Origin: Rhodopseudomonas faecalis
Lineage (GTDB): Bacteria > Pseudomonadota > Alphaproteobacteria > Rhizobiales > Xanthobacteraceae
Assembly: GCF_003217325.1 (NCBI RefSeq)
Contig: NZ_QJTI01000024.1
Coordinates: forward strand, 1 to 64,000
DNA length: 64,000 bases
Direction: 5' to 3'
Position 1 is the first letter of the stretch. Each line of letters starts with the position of its first letter. Positions 18,578-28,174 of the stretch are shown piece after piece. The notes beneath the pieces are model-generated. The model was not told the origin of the DNA. It did no database searches and saw nothing but the letters and a program-made list of their open reading frames with translations. The position numbers and the translations under genes are program-made.

Positions 18578-18604
18578 GTAACCGACGTGAGTGGATAGGC
18601 TGGA

Positions 18605-19483
18605 ATGGCTTCACTTAAAGACATGCGGGTCCGCATCGCCTCGACCAAGGCGACGCAGAAGATCACCAAAGCCATGCAGATGGTGGCAGCCTCCAAGCTG
18701 CGCCGCGCGCAAATGGCCGCCGAAGCCGCGCGCCCCTACGCGGAAAAGATGGAAGCGGTGATCGGCAACATCGCCAGCGCCGCCGCCGGCTCGCCCGGCG
18801 CGCCGACGCTGCTGGCCGGCACCGGCCGCGACAAGGTTCACATGCTGCTGGTCTGCACCGGCGAGCGTGGTCTGTCGGGCGCCTTCAACTCCTCGATCGT
18901 GCGGCTCGCACGCGATCACGCGCAGTCGCTGCTCGGCCAGGGCAAGGAAGTGAAGATCTTCTGCGTCGGCCGTAAGGGCTACGAGCAGCTGAAGCGCATC
19001 TTCGATCGTCAGATCGTCGAGACCGTCGAACTGCGCTCGGTGCGTCAGCTCGGCTTCGTCAACGCCGAAGACATTGCCGCCAAGCTTCTGGCGCGCTTTG
19101 ACGCCGGCGAATTCGACGTCTGCACGCTGTTCTATGCGCGCTTCAAGTCGGTGATCTCGCAGGTTCCGACTGCGCAGCAGATCATCCCGCTGGAGATCAA
19201 GGCACCGGCCGCCAATGCCGGTCCGGCGACGCAGTATGAGTACGAGCCGGGCGAAGACGAGATCCTGAGCGGGCTGCTGCCGCGCAACATCGCGGTGCAG
19301 ATCTTCCGCGCGCTTTTGGAGAATAACGCGTCGTTCTACGGTGCGCAGATGTCCGCCATGGACAACGCGACCCGCAACGCCGGCGAGATGATCCGCAAGC
19401 AGACCCTGGTCTACAACCGTACGCGCCAGGCGATGATCACCAAGGAATTGATCGAAATCATCTCCGGCGCCGAGGCAGTTTAG
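18605..19483 (+). CDS. atpG: ATP synthase F1 subunit gamma
   Basis: The central rotor shaft. 292 residues start [20 protein letters not shown], the family N-terminus. The C-terminal coiled helix contains [14 protein letters not shown] and [20 protein letters not shown]. Both ends match conserved gamma sequence, so the gene is complete. It is separated from atpA by repeat B3 and from atpD by 70 bases. Confidence 0.97.
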   Translation: MASLKDMRVRIASTKATQKITKAMQMVAASKLRRAQMAAEAARPYAEKMEAVIGNIASAAAGSPGAPTLLAGTGRDKVHMLLVCTGERGLSGAFNSSIVRLARDHAQSLLGQGKEVKIFCVGRKGYEQLKRIFDRQIVETVELRSVRQLGFVNAEDIAAKLLARFDAGEFDVCTLFYARFKSVISQVPTAQQIIPLEIKAPAANAGPATQYEYEPGEDEILSGLLPRNIAVQIFRALLENNASFYGAQMSAMDNATRNAGEMIRKQTLVYNRTRQAMITKELIEIISGAEAV

Positions 19484-19526
19484 CGCGGCGGCTCGAGACG
19501 GCATTCCGGACAGCAACAGTTTCTAG

Positions 19527-20984
<1,458 letters not shown>

Positions 20985-21040
20985 GAGAGCGAATTGGAAG
21001 TAGCGGCGCGCGACCAGTTTCGCCGCCGCTAATTCCAAAC

Positions 21041-21061
21041 TATTCGCTATTCGCTATTCGC
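21041..21061 (+). repeat. tandem 7-base repeat (tattcgc x3)
   Basis: Three perfect copies of tattcgc in the 94-base gap between atpD and atpC, ending 17 bases before the atpC start. It may be variable in copy number and would sit just upstream of the atpC ribosome site. Confidence 0.85.
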
Positions 21062-21078
21062 TACGCGCAGGTACCCCA

Positions 21079-21486
21079 ATGGCCACGTTCCGTTTCGACT
21101 TGGTTTCGCCCGAAAAGATCGCCTTCTCCGGTGACGTCGACCAGGTCGACATTCCCGGCGTTGAGGGTGATTTCGGCGTGCTTGCCGGCCACGCGCCGGT
21201 GGTGGCCGTGATCCGTCCGGGCATTGTCACGGTGACCAAGGGCGGCAATCAGCAGAAGATCGTCGTGCTCGGCGGCATCGCCGAAGTGTCCGACAAGGGG
21301 CTGACGGTGCTGGCCGACGTCGCGACCTCGGTCGCCGATCTCGATGCGGCGCAGTTCGCTCAGACGGTTGCCTCCATGGAAGCGCAGCTTGCCAGCAAGC
21401 AGGGCTCGGAACTCGATCGCGCCATCGAACGGCTCGATCACTTCAAGAGCATTCAGCAGCAGCTGCAGTCCACCGCGATGCACTAA
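21079..21486 (+). CDS. atpC: ATP synthase F1 subunit epsilon
   Basis: The epsilon subunit links gamma to the c-ring and can inhibit ATP hydrolysis. 135 residues. The N-terminal beta-sandwich shows [20 protein letters not shown] and [15 protein letters not shown]. The C-terminal helical part ([18 protein letters not shown] onward) is present. It is the last gene of the operon, followed by a strong terminator at 21514-21543. Confidence 0.96.
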   Translation: MATFRFDLVSPEKIAFSGDVDQVDIPGVEGDFGVLAGHAPVVAVIRPGIVTVTKGGNQQKIVVLGGIAEVSDKGLTVLADVATSVADLDAAQFAQTVASMEAQLASKQGSELDRAIERLDHFKSIQQQLQSTAMH

Positions 21487-21513
21487 GCATCACGGGTCAC
21501 CAATCACCGCTTC

Positions 21514-21543
21514 AAAATGGCCGGGCTCGTTCCCGGCCATTTT
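21514..21543 (+). terminator. rho-independent terminator of the atp operon
   Basis: Perfect 12-bp stem aaaatggccggg / cccggccatttt with a 6-base loop, 28 bases after the atpC stop. The stem is identical in core to arm 1 of family A repeats, so a repeat arm may have been recruited as the terminator. It is symmetric and could also stop leftward transcription of the Nudix gene. Confidence 0.8.
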
Positions 21544-21589
21544 GCGTTTGGAGTCCGGCATTCAGAGGCAATGCTGGTCCCGACGACGG

Positions 21590-21622
21590 CCTGCTCCCTC
21601 GCCCCGCTTGCGGGGAGGATGA
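21590..21622. repeat. family B half-copy
   Basis: The sequence gctccctcgccccgcttgcg followed by gggaggat is one terminal hairpin of family B. A comparable remnant is at 60776-60802. Only the end hairpin is present. Confidence 0.5.
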
Positions 21623-21638
21623 GCCGTGACGAAATCGG

Positions 21639-22160
21639 TTACACGAACCGCGCAAATTCGCGCGCGACCGCGAGATAGACCTCGCGGCGGAATGGCACCA
21701 CCAGATCAGCGACCCGGTCGAGCCGTTCCCAGCGCCAGGCGTCGAATTCCGGCGGCTGGCCGTTGCGGGTCGCGAGCGGATCGATCTCGTGCTCGGCGCC
21801 GGTGAAGCGCAGCGCAAACCATTTTTGCCGCTGGCCGCGGAACTGGCCGAGCCGGTGCTTTGGTCCGTGATAGGGCGGGAAATCGTAAGCCAGCCAATCG
21901 GTCTCGCCGAGATAATCGGCGTGCGACACCCCGGTTTCTTCCCACAGCTCGCGCAGCACCGCGACGCGCGGTTCCTCGCCGGTATCGATGCCGCCTTGCG
22001 GCATCTGCCACTCTTTGCCGGGCAGAATGATTTCCGGGCCGTCGTCCTTGAAGCGGCGACCGATCAGCACCTCGCCCTGCGCGTTGAACAGCGCGATGCC
22101 GACATTGCGCCGATAGATGGTGGGATCGGTTTGGTCGTGCCGCAGCGTTTCAACAGTCAT
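21639..22160 (-). CDS. RppH-type Nudix hydrolase (paralogue 1)
   Basis: 173 residues. The Nudix box fits exactly (GGIDTGEEPRVAVLRE then LWEETGV). The RppH flanks are also present: YRRNVGIALFNAQGEVLIGRR, EWQMPQGG, GQFRGQRQKWFALRFTG and EFDAWRWERL. RppH removes pyrophosphate from 5' triphosphate RNA and triggers decay; related enzymes cleave diadenosine polyphosphates. A second RppH-type gene lies 2.5 kb away at 24625-25152. Which one acts on RNA cannot be decided here. It stands alone, convergent with the atp operon. Confidence 0.88.
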   Translation of the reverse strand: MTVETLRHDQTDPTIYRRNVGIALFNAQGEVLIGRRFKDDGPEIILPGKEWQMPQGGIDTGEEPRVAVLRELWEETGVSHADYLGETDWLAYDFPPYHGPKHRLGQFRGQRQKWFALRFTGAEHEIDPLATRNGQPPEFDAWRWERLDRVADLVVPFRREVYLAVAREFARFV

Positions 22161-22260
22161 CCGTGTCTCCGGACGATGATCGCGCCGCGCGTGCTGCCGG
22201 CGCGTTCATGAGGGTGCACCCGGCGGCGCGCCCCACATTGAGTTACCGCAAGCGCGCGGC

Positions 22261-23208
22261 TTACGACGCCAGCAGCTTGCGGAAATAGTCGATGGTTTCC
22301 TTCAAACCATCACGCAGCGCCACTTTCGGTTCCCATTGCAGCGCGCTGCGCGCCAGCGTGATGTCGGGCTGGCGCTGCCGTGGATCGTCGGACGGCAGCG
22401 GCAGCGAGATCAGCTTGGACTTGGAATCGGTCAATTCGATCACCAGCTCGGCGAGCTGGCGAATGGTGAACTCGACCGGATTGCCGAGATTGACCGGGCC
22501 GATGAAGTCGTCGCCGGTCGCCATCAGCTTCATGAAGCCGTCGAGCAGATCGGTGACGTAGCAGAACGAGCGGGTCTGATTGCCGTCGCCATAGATCGAG
22601 ATGTCGGTGTTGGTCAGCGCCTGCACAATGAAGTTCGACACCACGCGACCGTCATTGGGATGCATGCGCGGGCCATAGGTGTTGAAGATCCGCGCGACCT
22701 TGATCCTGACCTTGTGCTGGCGGTGATAGTCGAAGAACAGCGTTTCGGCGGCGCGCTTGCCTTCGTCGTAGCAGGCGCGGATGCCGAGCGGATTGACGTG
22801 GCCCCAATAGCTTTCCGGCTGCGGATGCACAGTCGGGTCGCCATAGACCTCGCTGGTCGAGGCCTGAAAGATCTTGGCGCGGGTGCGCTTGGCCAAGCCC
22901 AGCATGTTGATCGCGCCATGCACGCTGGTCTTCAGCGTCTGCACCGGATCGTGCTGGTAGTGGATCGGCGAGGCCGGGCAGGCCAGGTTGAAGATGTCGT
23001 CCACTTCCACATAAAGCGGGAAGGTGACGTCGTGGCGCATCAGCTCGAAGCGCGGCGTATTGACCAGATGCTCGATATTGCGCCGCCAGCCCGTGAAGTA
23101 ATTGTCGACGCAGAGCACTTCGTGCCCTTCCGCCAGCAGCAATTCGCACAGATGCGAGCCGATGAAACCGGCTCCGCCACTCACCAAAACTCGTCGAGAC
23201 GCCCGCAT
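22261..23208 (-). CDS. UDP-glucuronate decarboxylase-like NAD-dependent epimerase/dehydratase
   Basis: An extended short-chain dehydrogenase of 315 residues. NAD loop [17 protein letters not shown], the phrase [14 protein letters not shown], catalytic Ser/Thr and Glu in [11 protein letters not shown], and YxxxK in [11 protein letters not shown]. The motif [19 protein letters not shown] is typical of UDP-glucuronate decarboxylase (UXS), which makes UDP-xylose from UDP-glucuronate. ATG 23208 places the Rossmann loop at residue 9, as in the family; an upstream extension is unlikely. It is divergent from the glycosyltransferase-like gene at 23382, suggesting they serve one glycan pathway. Confidence 0.87.
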   Translation of the reverse strand: MRASRRVLVSGGAGFIGSHLCELLLAEGHEVLCVDNYFTGWRRNIEHLVNTPRFELMRHDVTFPLYVEVDDIFNLACPASPIHYQHDPVQTLKTSVHGAINMLGLAKRTRAKIFQASTSEVYGDPTVHPQPESYWGHVNPLGIRACYDEGKRAAETLFFDYHRQHKVRIKVARIFNTYGPRMHPNDGRVVSNFIVQALTNTDISIYGDGNQTRSFCYVTDLLDGFMKLMATGDDFIGPVNLGNPVEFTIRQLAELVIELTDSKSKLISLPLPSDDPRQRQPDITLARSALQWEPKVALRDGLKETIDYFRKLLAS

Positions 23209-23381
23209 TGATCCACTTTCCGCCGGGGGCCGAAAGCACGACCGACGGCTGTTTTCCGGCGCATTGAATGGCAAGAAACCCCATGCTAGGCAAGCCGCGT
23301 TCCGCAGGAATTTAGAACGTCCCGCGAACATCGAAGACCGGCAGGCCAGCGCCGGCCGCCGGCGCCTTTTGGGAATTTGCC

Positions 23382-24485
23382 GTGCTTGCAGCCAGTGCCG
23401 ACACCGATCAACCGCCGCTCGATATCGCGCGGCTGCGCATCCTGGAAATCGGCAGCGGCTATTTCAAATATCAATATCCGCAGCAGACCACGCTTTTGTG
23501 GTCGGCGACCAAGCTGCCGCAGAATTTCTGCACCATCGATGGCTTTTCGACGCCGGACCGCGTGCTGCGCGAGCTGCGCAGCGCGGCGCAGGGCGGCTAT
23601 GACATCGTGATCGCCAACACCATCCGCTATTCGCCCTGGCACCCGCGCTATTGGGCGCGCGCGCCGTTCAAGACGCCGCGCCATCCCTGGGCGTCGCTGA
23701 CCCGGCAATTCGGCGTCGAGGTGCTGCGCTGGGCCAAGGTGCCGGTGCCGCTGGTGGCGATCGACATGGACGACTCGTTCGGCATCGGCAAAAACTCGGT
23801 GTTTCTGCTCGACAAGGCCAAGGTGTTCTTTAAGCGCGAGCTGCCCGTCGATAAATGGCAGGTGCTGTATGGCACCTCGCACAAGCATCTGCCGACGCTG
23901 CGGTTCCGCAACAGCCCGCAATGGCAGGCGCGGATCGCCAAGCTGCAGCCGATCTCGCTGCCGCAATTCACCCACAACGAGCGCTGGCGGAACGCGCCGT
24001 TTCCGGAAAAGACCCACGACATCTTTTTCTCCGGCGCGGTCACCGGCAATTCCACGGTGCGCGCCGCCGGCGTCGCCGAAATCGAGCGGCTGAAGGCGCT
24101 CGGCTACAAGGTCGATCAGCCGACCGAGCGGCTGCCCTATGACGCCTTCATGGACCGGATGTCGCGCTCCTGGCTGTCATGGTCGCCGGAGGGCATGGGC
24201 TGGGACTGCTACCGCCATTATGAGGCGGCGATCGTGCAGTCGATCCCGGTGATGAACCACCCGACCATCTTCCGGCACGCGCCGCTGCTCGAGGGCGTGC
24301 ACGCATTCTATTACGATGTCGAGCCGGGCGGCTTGGAGCGCGCGGTGGTGAGTGCCTTGGCCGACAAGGACCGGCTGCGGCGCATGGCGCTGGCGGCGCG
24401 CGACCACGCCTTCGCGCATCACGTCATCAAGGCCTATTGCGAGCACATCCTGCGCACCGCGCTCGCGCCGCAGCGCGCGGCTTGA
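23382..24485 (+). CDS. glycosyltransferase-like protein, unassigned
   Basis: 367 residues from a GTG. The C-terminal half looks like a GT-B nucleotide-sugar domain of the CgeB/family-1 kind: [58 protein letters not shown] and a final Ala-rich helix. The N-terminal half contains [11 protein letters not shown]-like acidic residues ([13 protein letters not shown]) and [15 protein letters not shown]. No signal peptide is present. A sugar-transfer role is inferred from the fold-like pattern and from the divergent UXS-like gene; donor and acceptor are unknown. I do not recognise a named family member. Confidence 0.65.
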   Translation: MLAASADTDQPPLDIARLRILEIGSGYFKYQYPQQTTLLWSATKLPQNFCTIDGFSTPDRVLRELRSAAQGGYDIVIANTIRYSPWHPRYWARAPFKTPRHPWASLTRQFGVEVLRWAKVPVPLVAIDMDDSFGIGKNSVFLLDKAKVFFKRELPVDKWQVLYGTSHKHLPTLRFRNSPQWQARIAKLQPISLPQFTHNERWRNAPFPEKTHDIFFSGAVTGNSTVRAAGVAEIERLKALGYKVDQPTERLPYDAFMDRMSRSWLSWSPEGMGWDCYRHYEAAIVQSIPVMNHPTIFRHAPLLEGVHAFYYDVEPGGLERAVVSALADKDRLRRMALAARDHAFAHHVIKAYCEHILRTALAPQRAA

Positions 24486-24519
24486 GCGCGGCGGTCACGC
24501 CAACGGCATCGCCACAGTA

Positions 24520-24608
24520 CGTCGTGGCCGGGCACGTCCCGGCCATCCATTTCGTTGATCCGGTTGCGCTTTTATAACGTGAATGCCCGCGGCCAGCGCG
24601 GGCACGAT
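24520..24608 (+). repeat. family A repeat, copy A7 (diverged)
   Basis: Arm 1 ggccgggcacgtcccggcc is intact; arm 2 reads atgcccgcggccagcgcgggc. The inner acgtctt/aagacgt pair is degraded (ccatttcgttg / taacgtg). It lies between the convergent glycosyltransferase-like and rppH genes and appears older than other copies. Confidence 0.7.
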
Positions 24609-24624
24609 CCGTCACAAGGGCGGA

Positions 24625-25152
24625 TCAGCCGCCGATCACCGGCTTGCGCAGCGGCACCGCCAGCGAGGCGAATTCCTTGACCACCCGCTCATAGACCGGC
24701 CGTTTGAACGGCACGATCAGATCGGGCAGGTTCTGCATCGGCTCCCAGCGCCAGCTGGTGAACTCGGCCTTATGGCCGCCGCCCGGCGAGGCGACGTCGA
24801 TCTCGTTATCCTGGCCGGTGAAGCGCACCGCGTACCATTTCTGGCGCTGGCCGCGATAACGGCCCTTCCAGGCGCGCCCGGCGACAGTGCGCGGGATGTC
24901 ATAGATCAGCCATTCGGAAATCTCGGCGATCTTCTCGACCGAGCGCACGCTGGTTTCTTCATAGAGCTCGCGCTTGGCGGCAGTCCAGGTGTCTTCACCC
25001 GGATCGACTCCGCCTTGCGGCATTTGCCAGACGTGGGTGTCGTCAACGTGTTCGATGCCACCCGAGCGTCGCCCGATGAACACCAGGCCCTCCGCGTTGA
25101 TTAACATCATACCGACGCAGGTGCGGTAGGGCAGGTCTTCGTACCGTGTCAT
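24625..25152 (-). CDS. rppH: RNA pyrophosphohydrolase RppH (paralogue 2)
   Basis: 175 residues. Starts [19 protein letters not shown], a typical alphaproteobacterial RppH N-terminus. Nudix box [16 protein letters not shown] then LYEETSV, with serine in place of the last glycine, which I believe is usual in Bradyrhizobium Rpp[18 protein letters not shown] and [10 protein letters not shown] are also family hallmarks. It converts 5'-triphosphate mRNA to monophosphate to start RNase E decay. It follows the YibQ-like gene by 62 bases on the same strand at the end of a long cell-envelope/translation cluster. Confidence 0.92.
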   Translation of the reverse strand: MTRYEDLPYRTCVGMMLINAEGLVFIGRRSGGIEHVDDTHVWQMPQGGVDPGEDTWTAAKRELYEETSVRSVEKIAEISEWLIYDIPRTVAGRAWKGRYRGQRQKWYAVRFTGQDNEIDVASPGGGHKAEFTSWRWEPMQNLPDLIVPFKRPVYERVVKEFASLAVPLRKPVIGG

Positions 25153-25214
25153 TCAATCAGTGCCCCGTAGGGTCGTGTGCTGGGGTTCTTGTGGGATCGA
25201 TCCGGCGGATCGAC

Positions 25215-26426
25215 CTAACCCGATTTTGATTTCAGCATTGCGGTTGTCAACGGCACAAGCGCCAATCCGCGGTTTTGTAGCGTCTTCGCCCATTGGCTGA
25301 TGCGCTCGATCGAAATCGGCAGCGCTGACGCGGTGCCGATGGCATTGCCATTCTCGCGCGCCAGCGCTTCCAGCCGGCCGAGCGCCCGGTCGATCTCGAG
25401 CGCGGTCGGCACCGCATCAATGCTGACATCGGCCTTGCCGTACGGCACGGTCTGGCCGGCCGCCAGCGCGGCGGCGACGCTGCGCGGCGAGGTGCCATCG
25501 TCGAGATAGCCGAGCCCGCGCTTGGCCGCTTCGCGCATCACCGGCGACAATGCCGTGTCCGTGGTGACAAAGCGTGCGCCCATGAAATTCATGATGCCGA
25601 CATAGCCCTGGAACCGGCTGAGATGCCAATACAGCCGGTCAAGGTTTTGCTCGGCGCTCACCGAGGTCAGCAGCGTCTGCGGCCCTGGATCGCTGTCGGG
25701 ATATTCGAACGGCTCCATCGGCACTTGCAGCAGCACCTCATGGCGCTGCGCGCGCGCCCGTTCCACCAGCTTGGCGGCGTCTGCGCCATAGGGCGTGAAC
25801 GCCAAGGTCACCGCCGCCGGCAGTTTCATGATGGCGTCATTGGTCTTGGCGGCGCCGACGCCGAGGCCGCCGACCACGATGGCGATGGTCGGCACGCTGG
25901 CGACGCGCTCGCGGTCGACCTCGCTCGCCGCCGCATAGGCGGTGAACGGCTTGAGGCCGTCGGCGGCGATCGGCACCGCGCCGTGCCGGGTCTGTTCCAA
26001 AAGCTTGGGATTGACGGCGCCGCTCGGCGCCTGTTCGGCGCCGGCTTTGTCCTCAGGCGCCTCGCTCGGCACCACCACCTGTTTGCGGGCGCCGCTCGAG
26101 CCATCGATGATGGTCACGGTGCGCTGCCCGGCCGGATCGGCCGGCGGCGCCTTGGCGGCTTCGCTGGCGGCAGCCGCCTTGTCTTTCTCTTTGTCCTTGC
26201 CATCCGGCGGGGAAGCCGGCGCGGCAAGCTGGTCGGGCTGGATGGTCAGCCGCGCCACCGGCTCGCCGCCGAGCGGGTTTTCGGTAAAAATCGCGTAGTA
26301 GCCGAATACGCCAAGGAACAGCGTGAATGCGGTGGCCAAGGTCTGGGTGGCCGAAAATGGCAAGCGGAATTTCCGCTTGCGGACCGGCTTCCGCCCGAGC
26401 GGTGCGCTCAGTTCGTCCGTGGTCAC
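25215..26426 (-). CDS. YibQ-like divergent polysaccharide deacetylase family protein
   Basis: 403 residues. A basic start (KPVRKRKFRLPF) and one membrane helix near residues 28-47 (TLATAFTLFLGVFGYYAIF) anchor it. A Pro/Ala/Lys-rich linker spans about residues 65-150. The catalytic-like domain follows: PTIAIVVGGLGVGAAKTNDA, LAFTPYG, HEVLLQVPMEPFEYPDSDPG, GIMNFMGARF and GLGYLDDGTS. This matches the divergent polysaccharide deacetylase family (YibQ, DUF610), periplasmic enzymes of unproven substrate often found next to EnvC and CtpA, as here. It lies downstream of ctpA beyond a terminator and repeats. Confidence 0.88.
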   Translation of the reverse strand: MTTDELSAPLGRKPVRKRKFRLPFSATQTLATAFTLFLGVFGYYAIFTENPLGGEPVARLTIQPDQLAAPASPPDGKDKEKDKAAAASEAAKAPPADPAGQRTVTIIDGSSGARKQVVVPSEAPEDKAGAEQAPSGAVNPKLLEQTRHGAVPIAADGLKPFTAYAAASEVDRERVASVPTIAIVVGGLGVGAAKTNDAIMKLPAAVTLAFTPYGADAAKLVERARAQRHEVLLQVPMEPFEYPDSDPGPQTLLTSVSAEQNLDRLYWHLSRFQGYVGIMNFMGARFVTTDTALSPVMREAAKRGLGYLDDGTSPRSVAAALAAGQTVPYGKADVSIDAVPTALEIDRALGRLEALARENGNAIGTASALPISIERISQWAKTLQNRGLALVPLTTAMLKSKSG

Positions 26427-26537
26427 GGCCCAAAACCTCCCGAATCAGCCGCGGCAACTGTACCATGCAGCCGGCAAAAGCGGGGCGTTGCCCGAACGGT
26501 CGCGGGCGTACTCAGTCTCACACCAAACCACTTCGCA

Positions 26538-26629
26538 CGTCCTGGCCGGGCTCGTCCCGGCCATCTACGCCTTTGATGTTGCGACGTGTTTCAAGACGTG
26601 GATGCCCGCGACAAAGCGCGGGCATGACG
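26538..26629 (+). repeat. family A repeat, copy A8
   Basis: Forward copy with arm 1 tggccgggctcgtcccggcc and arm 2 tgcccgcgacaaagcgcggg. It sits between the start of the YibQ-like gene and the terminator behind ctpA, that is, in the upstream region of the YibQ-like gene. Confidence 0.75.
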
Positions 26630-26673
26630 GTCATTGGTGGGAATTGATGGTATCGGTCAAAAAGCCGGAATCA

Positions 26674-26700
26674 AAAAGGGCGGCCTGACGCCGCCCTTTT
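26674..26700 (-). terminator. rho-independent terminator behind ctpA
   Basis: Perfect 11-bp stem aaaagggcggc / gccgccctttt with a 5-base loop. It lies 128 bases past the ctpA stop, after family C copy C2, and ends in T residues on the minus strand. It would separate the proA-ctpA transcript from the YibQ-like and rppH genes. Confidence 0.75.
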
Positions 26701-26725
26701 CGGATTGGTTGCTCGCTGCCGCGCT

Positions 26726-26831
26726 TATAGCGTTTTCCAGCGAAGTGGATTCCGGTTCGCGTCAAGAAAACGCGTTAGAACAGAAAGTTAGAGCTTCGGT
26801 TCTGATTCCATCAGAACCGAAAAAGCTCTAG
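26726..26831 (-). repeat. family C repeat, copy C2 (106 bp)
   Basis: Reverse orientation to C1, same 106-base length, six differences by eye. The ctag at its right edge (26828-26831) contains the TAG stop codon of ctpA, so the element boundary and the gene end coincide. Confidence 0.8.
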
Positions 26832-28174
26832 TTGGCGGCCTTGTCCGCGGTCGCCTTTTCTCCGGAGGCCGGCGCGGCGGCATTGACCTTGACGCCGTGC
26901 AGCAGATCGACCGCCATCTTCAGCGCCTTGTCGTCCTTGGCATCCGGCGGCACGTAGGACTGCGAGCCGGTCTTCTCGTCGCCATCGGCCTTGAGGTGGC
27001 CGCGCAGCGAGGCTTCGCCCTTGGTGTCGGTGCGCGCCTTGATCTCCTCCGGCACGTCCTGCAGCACCTCAATATCCGGGGTGATGCCCTTGGCCTGGAT
27101 CGACTTGCCGGACGGCGTGTAGTAGCGCGCCGTGGTCAGCCGCAGCGCGCCGTTGCCGGAGCCGAGCGGAATGATGGTCTGCACCGAACCCTTGCCGAAC
27201 GAACGGGTGCCGATCAGCGTGGCGCGCTTGTGGTCCTGCAGCGCGCCGGCGACGATTTCCGACGCCGAGGCCGAGCCGCCATTGATCAGCACCACCACCG
27301 ACTTGCCCTTGGTGAGGTCGCCGGAGCGCGCCGAGCGGCGCTGGGTTTCCTCGGCGTTGCGGCCGCGGGTCGAGACGATCTCGCCGCGGTCGAGGAAGGT
27401 GTCGGACACCGTGACCGCTTCTTCCAGCAGGCCGCCGGGGTTGTTGCGCATGTCGATGATGAAGCCCTTCAGCTTGTCGGCACCGATCTGGTTGGTGAGG
27501 TTGCCGATTTCGCGCTTCAGGCCTTCGGTGGTCTGCTCGTTGAAGGTGGTGATGCGGATATAGCCGATATCGTCGCCTTCGACGCGGGCCCGCACCGAGC
27601 GCACCCGGATGTTGTCGCGCACCAGCGTGATTTCGATCGGGTTGTCGTGGCCCTTGCGGACGATCTTCAGCTTGATCTTGGTGTTGACCGGGCCGCGCAT
27701 CTTCTCGACGGCCTGGTTAAGGGTCAGGCCCTGCACGCCTTCGTCGTCGAGCGTGGTGATGATGTCATTGGCCATGATGCCGGCCTTGGACGCCGGGGTG
27801 TCGTCGATCGGCGACACCACCTTGATCAGGCCGTCTTCCATGGTGACCTCGATGCCGAGGCCGCCGAACTCGCCGCGAGTCTGCACCTGCATGTCACGGA
27901 AGCTCTTGGCGTCCATGTAGCTGGAATGCGGATCGAGGCCGGCCAGCATGCCGCTGATCGCCGACTCGACCAGCTTGCTGTCGTCGGGCTTCTCGACATA
28001 GTCGCTGCGCACCCGCTCAAACACATCGCCGAACAGGTTGAGCTGGCGATAGGTGTCGGAGGTGGCGGCCCGCGCGCTCGAACCCATCAGCGCCGAGCGC
28101 GGCTGGGTCACGAACAGCGTCAGCGCCGCGCCGGTGGCAACGCTCAGCAGGATTACCGAAGTCTTGCGCATCAT
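26828..28174 (-). CDS. ctpA: C-terminal processing protease (S41)
   Basis: 448 residues. An N-terminal export helix (VILLSVATGAALTLFVT) leads into a Tsp-type protease. The PDZ domain is near residues 95-175 (GEFGGLGIEVTMEDGLIKVV, SKAGIMANDII). The catalytic core has GFIIDMRNNPGG, the nucleophile serine in NGGSASASEIVAGAL, and the base lysine in GTRSFGKGSVQTI. It degrades or trims periplasmic proteins. The two ATGs at 28174 and 28171 overlap the stop of the EnvC-like gene, so they are translationally coupled; EnvC-like and Ctp proteins work together in cell-wall remodelling. Its TAG stop lies inside repeat C2. Confidence 0.94.
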   Translation of the reverse strand: MMRKTSVILLSVATGAALTLFVTQPRSALMGSSARAATSDTYRQLNLFGDVFERVRSDYVEKPDDSKLVESAISGMLAGLDPHSSYMDAKSFRDMQVQTRGEFGGLGIEVTMEDGLIKVVSPIDDTPASKAGIMANDIITTLDDEGVQGLTLNQAVEKMRGPVNTKIKLKIVRKGHDNPIEITLVRDNIRVRSVRARVEGDDIGYIRITTFNEQTTEGLKREIGNLTNQIGADKLKGFIIDMRNNPGGLLEEAVTVSDTFLDRGEIVSTRGRNAEETQRRSARSGDLTKGKSVVVLINGGSASASEIVAGALQDHKRATLIGTRSFGKGSVQTIIPLGSGNGALRLTTARYYTPSGKSIQAKGITPDIEVLQDVPEEIKARTDTKGEASLRGHLKADGDEKTGSQSYVPPDAKDDKALKMAVDLLHGVKVNAAAPASGEKATADKAAN

